Below, piece after piece: positions 52,314 through 60,427 of a DNA stretch of 64,000 bases. Under the pieces are notes generated by a model that made no database searches, had not been told where the DNA came from, and saw only the letters and a program-made list of their open reading frames with translations. The position numbers and the translations under genes were made by a program. The stretch comes from Paenibacillus lupini. GTDB taxonomy: Bacteria; Bacillota; Bacilli; Paenibacillales; Paenibacillaceae. Each line of letters opens with the position of its first letter. Within the stretch, counting starts at the first letter, position 1. The stretch covers positions 57,504 through 121,503 of the forward strand of contig NZ_JAASRW010000008.1 of the NCBI RefSeq assembly GCF_011761355.1. Reading direction: 5' to 3'.

Positions 52314-52616
52314 TTACCTCCTCATCTCGTCAAATTCATCCATATTGACTGTTCCCCTTGCGCGGAATAGGGCGATCAGCACAGCTACCCCAACCGCGGC
52401 TTCCGCAGCGGCGACCGTAATCGTAAACAAAGCAAACACTTGACCGGTCAGCGAAGGAACAACGCCATATTTCGAAAAGGCGACCAAATTCAGATTAACT
52501 GCGTTCAGCATAAGCTCAATCGATAACAACACAATAATGGCATTCCGTTTGACGAGCGCTCCATAAAGCCCGATACAAAACAGGATCGCTGCCATCGTCA
52601 GATAGGATGGAAGCAT
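52314..52616 (-). CDS. nuoK: NADH-quinone oxidoreductase subunit K
   Basis: Small membrane subunit of complex I, 100 residues with three helices and two buried glutamates ([17 protein letters not shown] and [17 protein letters not shown]). These carry protons between the quinone site and the antiporter subunits. It is 2 nt after nuoJ. Confidence 0.95.
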   Translation of the reverse strand: MLPSYLTMAAILFCIGLYGALVKRNAIIVLLSIELMLNAVNLNLVAFSKYGVVPSLTGQVFALFTITVAAAEAAVGVAVLIALFRARGTVNMDEFDEMRR

Positions 52617-52618
52617 CG

Positions 52619-53134
52619 TTAATCAGCTCCCTTCTTCGCAAGTGCTATAGCGCCGATAAAAGCAACAGTCAGCAATACCGATAACAGCTCGAATGGTACG
52701 ACATAACCGGTATATAACAGCTCTCCGATACTAAACGTATTATCTTCTACCCCTTGAAGCGGCTGCACATCTGGGAAAGTCGTCGTCCGGATCGCATAAA
52801 ACAGGATTCCGAACAGACATAGCGCCGCAATCGCTGCAAGCGTCTCATGGAGCGGCTTTACCGGATCCGCCTTCACAGCCTGATGATTGGTCATCATAAT
52901 GCCGAATATCATCAGAATGGACACCGCTCCCGCGTAGATGAGCACTTGGACAAAAGCGACGAACTCCGCGTCCAGGAGGACGAACATCCCAGCAAGACCA
53001 AGGAACACACCTGCCATGGAGATGACCATATGCACCACCTTTTGCAGGCTCACCATAAGAACCGCTCCAATGATCATAATTGCCGAGAAGATAAAAAAGG
53101 CTGCAAACTCGCCATTAAAATCAATATTGAACAA
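52619..53134 (-). CDS. nuoJ: NADH-quinone oxidoreductase subunit J
   Basis: Membrane subunit of complex I, five helices, about 171 residues, with the conserved [24 protein letters not shown] segment (pi-bulge helix 3). The proposed start is TTG 53134, one base after the nuoI stop; AAAGGAGG in the end of nuoI is 11 nt upstream. The frame is open to 53191, but that would overlap nuoI by 56 nt with non-conserved residues. Confidence 0.92.
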   Translation of the reverse strand: MFNIDFNGEFAAFFIFSAIMIIGAVLMVSLQKVVHMVISMAGVFLGLAGMFVLLDAEFVAFVQVLIYAGAVSILMIFGIMMTNHQAVKADPVKPLHETLAAIAALCLFGILFYAIRTTTFPDVQPLQGVEDNTFSIGELLYTGYVVPFELLSVLLTVAFIGAIALAKKGAD

Positions 53135-53135
53135 A

Positions 53136-53585
53136 TTATTTGGCGCCTCCTTTCGCAGGAGCTCCGATGTTATTATTGTCCTGACGTACAAGCGTGTTAT
53201 TATCGGTCAGCCACTGCACATCCTTGAACAGATCATCCCGGCTGAAGGCTGACAGCTCGAAATGATTGGTCATCACAATAGCTTCCGTCGGACATACCTC
53301 GGTGCATAAATCACATAAGATGCAAATTTCAAAATTAATATCAAACGTGTCGATCACTTTTACTTTTTTGGTCGGATCGGGATTTGGTTTGCCCGTCAGT
53401 GTAATACAGTCGGTTGGACAGATTCTTGCGCACTGGTTGCAGACGATACAGAGGTCCGGAATAAAATGTTGAATGCCCCGGAACCGGTCCGGCATGAGAA
53501 TTGGCTCGTCGGGATAAGAAGTCGTCACTTTTTTCGATACCATTGATTTAAGCGTCACGCCAAGCCCTTGCACAAGTCCATTCAT
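53136..53585 (-). CDS. nuoI: NADH-quinone oxidoreductase subunit I
   Basis: Peripheral-arm subunit of complex I carrying clusters N6a and N6b. 149 residues with two 4Fe-4S motifs, CIVCNQCARICP and CILCDLCTEVCP. AGGAGG lies about 8 nt upstream of the ATG, and an inverted repeat immediately precedes it (53603-53628). The 79-nt gap to nuoH is the largest in the operon. Confidence 0.96.
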   Translation of the reverse strand: MNGLVQGLGVTLKSMVSKKVTTSYPDEPILMPDRFRGIQHFIPDLCIVCNQCARICPTDCITLTGKPNPDPTKKVKVIDTFDINFEICILCDLCTEVCPTEAIVMTNHFELSAFSRDDLFKDVQWLTDNNTLVRQDNNNIGAPAKGGAK

Positions 53586-53602
53586 GGCCGAGTCCTCCTA
53601 AA

Positions 53603-53628
53603 AAGAATTGCGAAGCAATTCTTGCTTC
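53603..53628 (-). promoter_or_regulatory. Alternative hairpins between nuoH and nuoI
   Basis: A perfect 9-bp hairpin AAGAATTGC-TTC-GCAATTCTT (53603-53623) is followed on the minus strand by TTTT and then by the nuoI ribosome binding site. It overlaps a second 7-bp hairpin GAAGCAA/TTGCTTC (53612-53628), so only one can form at a time. AAAGAATTGCG recurs at about 53643. Confidence 0.5.
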
Positions 53629-53664
53629 GTAAGCATAAGCTTAAAGAATTGCGGAACAAAAGAA

Positions 53665-54678
53665 TTACTTTACGAACAGCTCCAGATACCCCGCCGTAAG
53701 AAACACGTTTAATAAAGACACAGGCAGCAGTACCTTCCACCCCAGCCCCATCAGCTGATCGACGCGAATACGCGGGAAGGTCGCTCTGATCCAAAATAAG
53801 AAAAAGACGATAAAGGCGAATTTGAGCAAGAACCAGATAATGCCTGGTACAAAATCAAGAAACGGCGCCGGCGCATGCCAGCCTCCAAGGAACAATACTG
53901 TCGTTAACGCAGCGATGGCGTACACGTATACATACTCCGACAGCATGAAGAAAGCAAATCGGAAGCCGCTGTACTCGACATGATAACCGGCAACCAGCTC
54001 CGACTCCGCCTCTGGCAGGTCAAACGGTGTACGATTTAGCTCAGATACAGCCGCAATGAGAAAGACAACAAAGCCAATAATTTGCGGCAGGAAGTTCCAG
54101 TCCCAGAACCAGCCTCCAGCCTGCGCATCAACGATATCCCTTAAATTAAGGCTTCCACTAAGCAGTATAACGCCAACTACCGAGATCACAAGCGGAACTT
54201 CATAACTGATCATCTGTGCAGCAGAGCGCATGCCCCCAAGAAGTGCATACTTATTGTTGGATGCCCAGCCGCCAAGAACGATGGCAAGCGTCGAGATGCC
54301 AGATAGTGCCGCATAATACAGCAGGCCGACATTCAGATCTGCAAAATACAGCTTTTCTGTATAAGGAATAACCGCCAATACCGTAAATGCAGGAACATAA
54401 CATAGAATAGGGGCTAGGACGAATAGGAGGCGGTCAGCTTTACGCGGAATCGTATCTTCCTTAATTAGCAGTTTGAATATATCCGCTACCGTTTGAAGCA
54501 TGCCCAGAGGACCAACCCGGTTTGGGCCGATCCTAAGCTGCATCCAGCCGATAACCTTCCGTTCGAAATAAATGGCATACGTCACGAAGCCAAGTACAAC
54601 GAACAGGAATACGACTGCCCACAGAAAAATAATAATCGCATCGCTCCAGGTAAGTGAATCATGCAGCCATGCTCCCAT
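53665..54678 (-). CDS. nuoH: NADH-quinone oxidoreductase subunit H
   Basis: Quinone-site membrane subunit of complex I, about 337 residues and eight helices. Motifs: RIGPNRVGPLGMLQTVADIFKLL, ELNRTPFDLPEAESELVAGYHVEY and IRATFPRIRVDQLM. The ATG at 54678 overlaps the nuoD stop by one base (TGATG) with GGAGG 10 nt upstream; it is preferred to the TTG at 54684, only 4 nt from that site. Confidence 0.95.
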   Translation of the reverse strand: MGAWLHDSLTWSDAIIIFLWAVVFLFVVLGFVTYAIYFERKVIGWMQLRIGPNRVGPLGMLQTVADIFKLLIKEDTIPRKADRLLFVLAPILCYVPAFTVLAVIPYTEKLYFADLNVGLLYYAALSGISTLAIVLGGWASNNKYALLGGMRSAAQMISYEVPLVISVVGVILLSGSLNLRDIVDAQAGGWFWDWNFLPQIIGFVVFLIAAVSELNRTPFDLPEAESELVAGYHVEYSGFRFAFFMLSEYVYVYAIAALTTVLFLGGWHAPAPFLDFVPGIIWFLLKFAFIVFFLFWIRATFPRIRVDQLMGLGWKVLLPVSLLNVFLTAGYLELFVK

Positions 54679-55778
54679 CAGCAATCGACCTCCCCGACCA
54701 CAATGTCGACGCCGCCGAGTATCGTAATCAGGTTTGTCATCGTCTCACCAACCAGGAGCTTAGGCAGAATCTGCAGATTAACGAATGACGGCCTGCGGAA
54801 TTTCAGACGGTAAGGCTCTGCTTTTCCTTTCGAGACGATATGGCAGCCAATCTCACCACGTGGTGATTCAATCCGAACATACACTTCTCCTGCCGGAGGA
54901 CGAATGGCGCGTGGTACTTTCCCCATCGTTTCTCCGCCTGAAGGCATTTGCTCAAGCGCCTGCTCGAGAATGCGCAGGCTTTGCCTGATCTCTTCCAGCC
55001 GAATAACATAACGGTCATAGCAGTCGCCGTTCTTTCCAAGCGGTACATCAAATTCGAAACGGTTATATAAGCTGTACGGCTCCGCCTTACGCAGATCCCA
55101 GTCTACACCGGTACAACGAAGATTCGCACCGGACAGGCCATAATTAATGGCTGTTGCCGCATCATAACGGCCAATTCCTTTGATCCGTGCGAGGAAAATC
55201 TCGTTGCCGCTGACCAGCTTGTCGTATTCCCGCAGCTTGCCTTTCATATATGGGATGAAATCCCGTACTTTATCGAGCCAGCCCGGAGGTGCATCCCACT
55301 TTACCCCGCCGACACGCATGTAGTTGTAAGTTAATCTTGCACCGCTGAGCTCATTGAAGAGATTAATGATAATTTCACGATCGCGGAAAGCATACAGGAA
55401 CGGACTCATCGCTCCAATGTCGAGCAGGTAGGTTCCCCACCAAACTAGGTGGCTGGCAATTCGCTGCAGCTCCATTACAATGAGCCGCATAAATTCCGCA
55501 CGCTCAGGAATCTCCAGATTCATCATCGTCTCTACTGCATGAACGAGTACATAATTGTTCGTCATGGCAGAGACATAATCCATCCGGTCGGTATAAGGGA
55601 TAATCTGCGTATAGTTCAGTTGCTCGGCAAGCTTCTCGGTTCCACGATGCAAATAACCCATTACCGGCGTTGCTTCCGTGATGACTTCTCCATCCAGTTT
55701 GACTACGATACGGAAAACGCCATGCGTGCTGGGATGTTGAGGACCGACATTCAACAGCAGTTCTTCGGTACGAATCAC
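54678..55778 (-). CDS. nuoD: NADH-quinone oxidoreductase subunit D
   Basis: 49-kDa-type subunit lining the quinone pocket, 366 residues. HPSTHGVFR (quinone-site His), YLHRGTEKLAE, MTNNYVLVHAVE and GEVYVRIESPRGEIGCHI are conserved. It is a separate gene, not the fused NuoCD. The start is GTG 55778, with GGAGGTG 12 nt upstream. Confidence 0.95.
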   Translation of the reverse strand: MIRTEELLLNVGPQHPSTHGVFRIVVKLDGEVITEATPVMGYLHRGTEKLAEQLNYTQIIPYTDRMDYVSAMTNNYVLVHAVETMMNLEIPERAEFMRLIVMELQRIASHLVWWGTYLLDIGAMSPFLYAFRDREIIINLFNELSGARLTYNYMRVGGVKWDAPPGWLDKVRDFIPYMKGKLREYDKLVSGNEIFLARIKGIGRYDAATAINYGLSGANLRCTGVDWDLRKAEPYSLYNRFEFDVPLGKNGDCYDRYVIRLEEIRQSLRILEQALEQMPSGGETMGKVPRAIRPPAGEVYVRIESPRGEIGCHIVSKGKAEPYRLKFRRPSFVNLQILPKLLVGETMTNLITILGGVDIVVGEVDC

Positions 55779-55785
55779 GCTTCAG

Positions 55786-56784
55786 CTACACCTCCGAATC
55801 GAGCGGCTCATAATCTTTGCGCAGCGGGTGTCCGACCCAGTCGTCAGACATCATAATACGGCGCAGATCGGGATGGCCCGGGAAAGTTACTCCGAGCAAA
55901 TCATAAATTTCGCGTTCATTCCAATTAGCCGTCGCCCAGACCGGCGTCGCGGAAGCGACAACAGGAGTGCTGCGGTCCGCCTTTATTTTCACAGCCAGCT
56001 CTCGCCGGCTTTCCAGATCAACCAAATGATAAACAACCTCCAGATGCGTTTCATAATCAACACCAGAGACATTCCGCAGATAAGAAAAATGCAGCTCTTC
56101 ATGCTGCTTCAGCTGTACAGCCGTAGCGTACCAATGCTCATTCTTCACAATGAAAGTTGGCATATGCCCATTCATTTCATTGATGTAAGCATCCTCCAGT
56201 GCTTCTTCATGCACGAGGCTGCGAATCAGCTGTGCTGCCGCATCAAGCTGCGGCTGCTTTGGCGACGGTGGCGGCGGAGGCGGCGGCTCAGCAGCTTCTC
56301 CCGCTGGCGCGCCGCCTGCATTAGCGGCTTCCTTCGCCGCCGCTCTAGCCGCTCGCGCTTCCGCCGCGGCTTTCAGCTTCGCTTCCTTTTCAGGATCTAC
56401 CGCCGCGTCCCCCGCTGCTGCGCCGCCTGCATTAGCGGCTTCCTTCGCTGCCGCTCTTGCCGCTCGCGCTTCCGCTGCGGCCTTCAGCTTCGCTTCCCGC
56501 TCCGGATCTGCGGCTGCTTCAGGCGCCCCCTCCACATTCGCAGCTTCCTTCGCTGCCGCCCTTGCAGCTCGCGCTTCCGCCGCGGCCTTCAGCTTCGCTT
56601 CCCGCTCCGGATCTGCCGCTGCTTCCGGCGTGCTCACAATTGATCGTTCGCTATCGAGCGTTGTGCTGCCCGCCGAGACGACGGTATCCCCTTCTGAAGT
56701 CGGCGACTCTACTGGCGTTTCCTTTGAACTTGAAGCCTCTTTCGCCTCTTCACCCTGTTTCTCTTCGTCCTTTTCCTCACTCAT
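55786..56784 (-). CDS. nuoC: NADH-quinone oxidoreductase subunit C with repetitive Ala-rich N-terminus
   Basis: Peripheral subunit of complex I, 332 residues. The conserved NuoC domain is confined to about 180-332 ([24 protein letters not shown] near 285-310). Before it lie an acidic Ser-rich start (1-57), three near-identical repeats of 35-37 residues (58-92, 93-129, 130-166) built on [19 protein letters not shown], and a run of seven prolines. The repeats are predicted long charged helices. Typical NuoC has about 160-200 residues. The ATG overlaps the nuoB stop by 4 nt. Confidence 0.93.
   Translation of the reverse strand: MSEEKDEEKQGEEAKEASSSKETPVESPTSEGDTVVSAGSTTLDSERSIVSTPEAAADPEREAKLKAAAEARAARAAAKEAANVEGAPEAAADPEREAKLKAAAEARAARAAAKEAANAGGAAAGDAAVDPEKEAKLKAAAEARAARAAAKEAANAGGAPAGEAAEPPPPPPPSPKQPQLDAAAQLIRSLVHEEALEDAYINEMNGHMPTFIVKNEHWYATAVQLKQHEELHFSYLRNVSGVDYETHLEVVYHLVDLESRRELAVKIKADRSTPVVASATPVWATANWNEREIYDLLGVTFPGHPDLRRIMMSDDWVGHPLRKDYEPLDSEV
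56287..56613 (-). repeat. Three tandem coding repeats in nuoC
   Basis: In-frame tandem repeats of about 105-111 bp, nearly identical at protein level, encode Ala/Lys/Arg/Glu helices. They could change copy number by slippage without altering the frame. Confidence 0.85.
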
Positions 56785-57299
56785 CGCTCCGTCACCCGCT
56801 TCCCGGTTTTCGCCTCGTAACGGATTTTTTCTTGCAGCTTGTTAATGCCGTAGATCAGCGCCGCCGGATTAGGCGGACAGCCTGGTATGTACACATCCAC
56901 AGGAACGATCTGGTCGACGCCTTTCATAACTGCATAAGACTTGATGTAAGGTCCACCTGCGGTCGCGCAGGAACCCATCGCAATAACCCATTTGGGCTCC
57001 GGCATCTGGTCGTATAAGCGGCGCAGCAGCGGACCCATTTTTTTCGTGACCGTACCCGCTACAATCATAACATCAGACTGGCGCGGAGAGGTTCGGAACA
57101 TGACTCCAAACCGGTCGAGATCGTAATGGGAGGCCCCGGTTCCCATCATTTCAATAGCACAGCAGGCGAGACCAAAGGTCAGCGGCCAAAGGGAATTGCT
57201 CCGTGCCCAAGCCTTCAATTGCTCCAGTGTTCCCATAAATACATTGCGTTCTAATTCTTTGCGTTCTTCCAACGATATCGACTCTAAACTGAATTCCAT
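56781..57299 (-). CDS. nuoB: NADH-quinone oxidoreductase subunit B
   Basis: Carries the terminal N2 iron-sulfur cluster next to the quinone site. 172 residues with [10 protein letters not shown] (tandem Cys), [10 protein letters not shown] and [14 protein letters not shown], giving the four cluster ligands. It overlaps the nuoA stop by 16 nt and the nuoC start by 4 nt, so the three are translationally coupled. Confidence 0.97.
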   Translation of the reverse strand: MEFSLESISLEERKELERNVFMGTLEQLKAWARSNSLWPLTFGLACCAIEMMGTGASHYDLDRFGVMFRTSPRQSDVMIVAGTVTKKMGPLLRRLYDQMPEPKWVIAMGSCATAGGPYIKSYAVMKGVDQIVPVDVYIPGCPPNPAALIYGINKLQEKIRYEAKTGKRVTER

Positions 57300-57655
57300 T
57301 TCAGCACCTTCTTTTTCCAGGCATATAGGAGTCCGATAAACAGCATTGCCGCAAAAATGAACATCTCAACTAGCACAAAAAGGCCGAGCTTATTATACGC
57401 AACGGCCCAAGGATATAAGAAAACGGTTTCCACATCAAAGATGACAAACATTAGTGCAAACATGTAATACCGAATGTTAAAACGCACTTGACCTTCGCCA
57501 ACCGGCTCATTGCCGCTCTCGTAGGTTGTTCGCTTCGGATCATTCGGTTTATGCGGTCTGAGCAGTCTTCCGACGGTCAGTGCCACTGCCGGGAGTAAGA
57601 TGCCCAGCAAAATAAAAATAGCCACGACGACATACTGGTTGACGTAATTGTCCAC
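57284..57655 (-). CDS. nuoA: NADH-quinone oxidoreductase subunit A
   Basis: Small membrane subunit of complex I, 123 residues with three helices and the conserved loop [35 protein letters not shown] 57655 is chosen because GGAGG lies exactly 7 nt upstream and the length fits the family (118-124). First gene of the operon. Confidence 0.95.
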   Translation of the reverse strand: MDNYVNQYVVVAIFILLGILLPAVALTVGRLLRPHKPNDPKRTTYESGNEPVGEGQVRFNIRYYMFALMFVIFDVETVFLYPWAVAYNKLGLFVLVEMFIFAAMLFIGLLYAWKKKVLKWNSV

Positions 57656-57705
57656 ACCATAACCTCCGTCAAAGCGGACCAGCCGCTTGGTCAATTTTCC
57701 TCACA

Positions 57706-57734
57706 ATTATAACAAATGCTTCCACAGTAGTCTA
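57706..57734 (-). promoter_or_regulatory. Sigma-A promoter of the nuo operon
   Basis: TAGACT at 57729-57734, a 17-nt spacer and TATAAT at 57706-57711 on the minus strand. The predicted leader is about 45 nt. Confidence 0.75.
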
Positions 57735-57872
57735 TGACAGAGTTGTTCGATTCCATGACCATAAAAATCGGACAAGCCAGTAATGGCGCGGTTTTTGGCG
57801 AATCAGCAGATGATCTCAGACACTCTGGACGACATAATTCCAGCCTATATCCAAGCCTGCTCTACGAAATAG

Positions 57873-57897
57873 CTTAACGATGTCCCACATTGTTAAG
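57873..57897. promoter_or_regulatory. Palindrome upstream of the nuo promoter
   Basis: CTTAACGATGT and ACATTGTTAAG around CCC, with one mismatch per arm, about 140 bp before the -35. It could be an operator for a dimeric regulator; it does not match the Rex or Fnr consensus I know. Confidence 0.4.
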
Positions 57898-57942
57898 TCA
57901 TTACCTGCATCCCCTTTTCCTGCCCCTCACCCGCATAGCAAA

Positions 57943-57980
57943 AACCGCCCAAAGGATACTTACGCATCCTTTGGGCGGTT
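57943..57980 (-). terminator. Intrinsic terminator of the chemoreceptor gene
   Basis: A perfect 15-bp stem (AACCGCCCAAAGGAT with ATCCTTTGGGCGGTT) with an 8-nt loop and a T-run on the minus strand, 16 nt past the stop. Confidence 0.94.
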
Positions 57981-57996
57981 AATTCTCGCTACAGCT

Positions 57997-60219
57997 CTAT
58001 CTCAATCTGGAATCAGTCAGCTTGAATTGGCCGACCAGCTGCTGCAGGAACTTAGTGATGGACTCTACACCTTCCGAGGTTTGGCGTACGCTGTCCATTT
58101 CTCCGATCAGCTCCTGCACCTTGCCTTCAACGTCAGAGGAGACTTTGCCGTTCTCCAAGCTTACGAGTGCAATACGCTCCATCAGCTTAACGACTTCGTC
58201 TACGACCTGTGACTTCCGGCTGTCCTCACTTTGCGCCGTCTGCAGCGTGCTGGCTGCAGCAGCTACCAGCTGTGTGCCTTCCTCAACAACCTGTGTCCCT
58301 TCGTCCATCGAGGTATAAGCCTGCTTTGCTTCTTCGTAGATTTGATGAGTAATTTGATGAACTTCCTCTGTTGAGCGGCGAGTCATATCCGCAAGCTTAC
58401 GGATTTCCGAAGCAACAACAGCAAAGCCGCGTCCTTGTTCACCTACACGTGCTGCTTCTATCGATGCATTAAGTGCCAGCAAATTGGTCTGCGCGGATAT
58501 TTCCTCGATTACCTGCAACACGCCGCGGATTTCATCAACTGTATGCATAAATCTTCTGATCGTATCGTTCGTATCTCCGACTTTAGTGGAAATATGCTGC
58601 ATTTTATCACCAATCCGGTCAACCTCTGATTGTGCTACTGCTATTTGCTCAGCTGCCTGCAGCTCCAGCAAACGAAGGGTATCCCGCATCTCATCCGCTG
58701 ACTGTTTGGCCATATCAATGTCCTTGAGCTGATGGCGGATACTTCCGATCATATCTCCAATCTTCCGGCTGACACGTTCGGTAGATTTCGCAGTTACGGC
58801 TGCCGACTCATTCATCACATGCTGGCTCGAGAGTACATCAGAAGCCGCTAACTTTACCTTCAGCATGATGCCTTCCAGGGAATCGATCATATTGTTAATC
58901 CACTTGGCGAGTTCTCTTGTCTCATCGTTATCGAATTTGGCAGGCTCCAGACGCTGCGTCAAATCACCCTTACCCTCGGCATTAATGCGGATAAACCGAT
59001 TAATACGACGTAAATTGCGGACAACCCGGCGAGATTCCTTACGCTGCAGCGCACCTGCGAATAATTGTCCAAACACCAGTGTCCATACGCCTGCGGCAGC
59101 CGCGGTAATCCACACTGGAGCTTGTCCTGCAAGTACCGCTACCAGTACGGTTGTCAGCACAGCTTGTATGAGGGTCTGCCATAACTGCAGCTTGCTTAGA
59201 CGCCATCTGATGCTTCGAATCCGGTATACCTCTTCAAGGTCACCCTCGCACATCATCCCCCATACATCCGGGCAATGCGGAAGCTGTAGGGTAACCCCTT
59301 TCCCGATAACCGGGATATGCCGATAATCGGAGTAACCAGGAAATTCAACGAACAAATTGTTGCCGTTGTTGATCGTACTCCGAACGCCTGGATGAAGCTC
59401 ATCTGTCGCAGGATCCGTGAACACAATCTCAAGCTCCGTATGCTCCTTGATAGAAACGATACCCCAATCTGTTGTAACTCCGTCCTTCAAGTTCTCGCCA
59501 AACGTAAACGTCCGATCCTCAAAGCGGCTGCGTGATAATGCTGTACCTAGCGCAATCTGCTGATTCAGATGCGGCTTCGCCATAAACAGATAATTATCCC
59601 CCGAGTCCGGGTAGACATGCCCCGATTCCCTTTGTATCAGATCACCCAGCACATCATTTGGCACACGTCCGCAGAGAGCACCTGCATACTGTCCATTAAT
59701 GATTAGTGGGTAGATGAACATAAGCGTCATTTTATCATGAAAAGAGGACGATCTTTGGCCAAGCTTTAACGTAACCGGATCACCAAAGGGTCCAAACAAG
59801 CAAGGACGCGGCGCACCAACCGCTCTTACATAATTAAGCCCCGGAGCCAAAATACTGCCGCCGCTATAGCTCGTCCCTCTATGCTTCTCATAAGTAGATA
59901 CTTCAACCTGCCCGTCCTCATTAAGGAGGAATAACTCCGTCCAATCATTTCCTCTTGCGTATGTACGTTCTAGCAATCTTCCAATCTGTAGTCTATGTTC
60001 CTCTTGATGGCCCGGTTGACCTGACCCTGCAACAGCTTCCACCTGCTCTGCAAGGCGCTCCAAATGGCCCCAATATTCATGAGCCCAAGAAGTTAATAAC
60101 TCCTTGCGCGTCTCTGCAATTCCTTCAAAAATCTGTTCAACGTCTTTCTTCATCCCGCGATTCAAACGCCAAGACACCCAAAGCGGCAGTCCTTTTTTCG
60201 CACCAAGCCAGTCGAACAT
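57997..60219 (-). CDS. Methyl-accepting chemotaxis protein with cytoplasmic-looking sensor region
   Basis: 740 residues. The signalling domain (about 460-740) holds the hairpin tip [33 protein letters not shown] and heptad methylation helices. A HAMP-like segment (about 398-450; [25 protein letters not shown]) precedes it. Only two membrane helices are visible, next to each other at 346-363 and 369-391. The first 340 residues, which include a Cache/PAS-like part ([34 protein letters not shown]), have no preceding membrane segment or signal. The sensor therefore appears to lie inside the cell. GGGGGA lies 6 nt upstream of the ATG. The ligand is unknown. Confidence 0.9.
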   Translation of the reverse strand: MFDWLGAKKGLPLWVSWRLNRGMKKDVEQIFEGIAETRKELLTSWAHEYWGHLERLAEQVEAVAGSGQPGHQEEHRLQIGRLLERTYARGNDWTELFLLNEDGQVEVSTYEKHRGTSYSGGSILAPGLNYVRAVGAPRPCLFGPFGDPVTLKLGQRSSSFHDKMTLMFIYPLIINGQYAGALCGRVPNDVLGDLIQRESGHVYPDSGDNYLFMAKPHLNQQIALGTALSRSRFEDRTFTFGENLKDGVTTDWGIVSIKEHTELEIVFTDPATDELHPGVRSTINNGNNLFVEFPGYSDYRHIPVIGKGVTLQLPHCPDVWGMMCEGDLEEVYRIRSIRWRLSKLQLWQTLIQAVLTTVLVAVLAGQAPVWITAAAAGVWTLVFGQLFAGALQRKESRRVVRNLRRINRFIRINAEGKGDLTQRLEPAKFDNDETRELAKWINNMIDSLEGIMLKVKLAASDVLSSQHVMNESAAVTAKSTERVSRKIGDMIGSIRHQLKDIDMAKQSADEMRDTLRLLELQAAEQIAVAQSEVDRIGDKMQHISTKVGDTNDTIRRFMHTVDEIRGVLQVIEEISAQTNLLALNASIEAARVGEQGRGFAVVASEIRKLADMTRRSTEEVHQITHQIYEEAKQAYTSMDEGTQVVEEGTQLVAAAASTLQTAQSEDSRKSQVVDEVVKLMERIALVSLENGKVSSDVEGKVQELIGEMDSVRQTSEGVESITKFLQQLVGQFKLTDSRLR

Positions 60220-60373
60220 GATACATCCCCCATATCCTGGTCATCTAGTAGTTATGTCATATATACTAACATAAGATTTGAGAAAATTTGATAGATATGT
60301 CAGGTATTTTTCGTCATTTTGTATAACTTTTTAAAGAATTCTGTTACAAAAGCACTAATTCCCACGAAAAAAA

Positions 60374-60410
60374 GCTGTCTTTAGGCTCATAAACCGAACC
60401 TTGAGACAGC
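60374..60410 (-). terminator. Intrinsic terminator of the siderophore permease gene
   Basis: GCTGTCT with AGACAGC closes an extended hairpin, followed by seven T on the minus strand, 18 nt past the stop. Confidence 0.82.
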
Positions 60411-60427
60411 CTTCCTACCATATGTTT

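Larger units (their letters stand above)
57656..57996. other. Intergenic region upstream of the nuo operon
   Basis: Contains the nuo promoter (57706-57734), a 25-bp imperfect palindrome (57873-57897) and the terminator of the chemoreceptor gene (57943-57980). No gene is credible in it. Confidence 0.7.
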
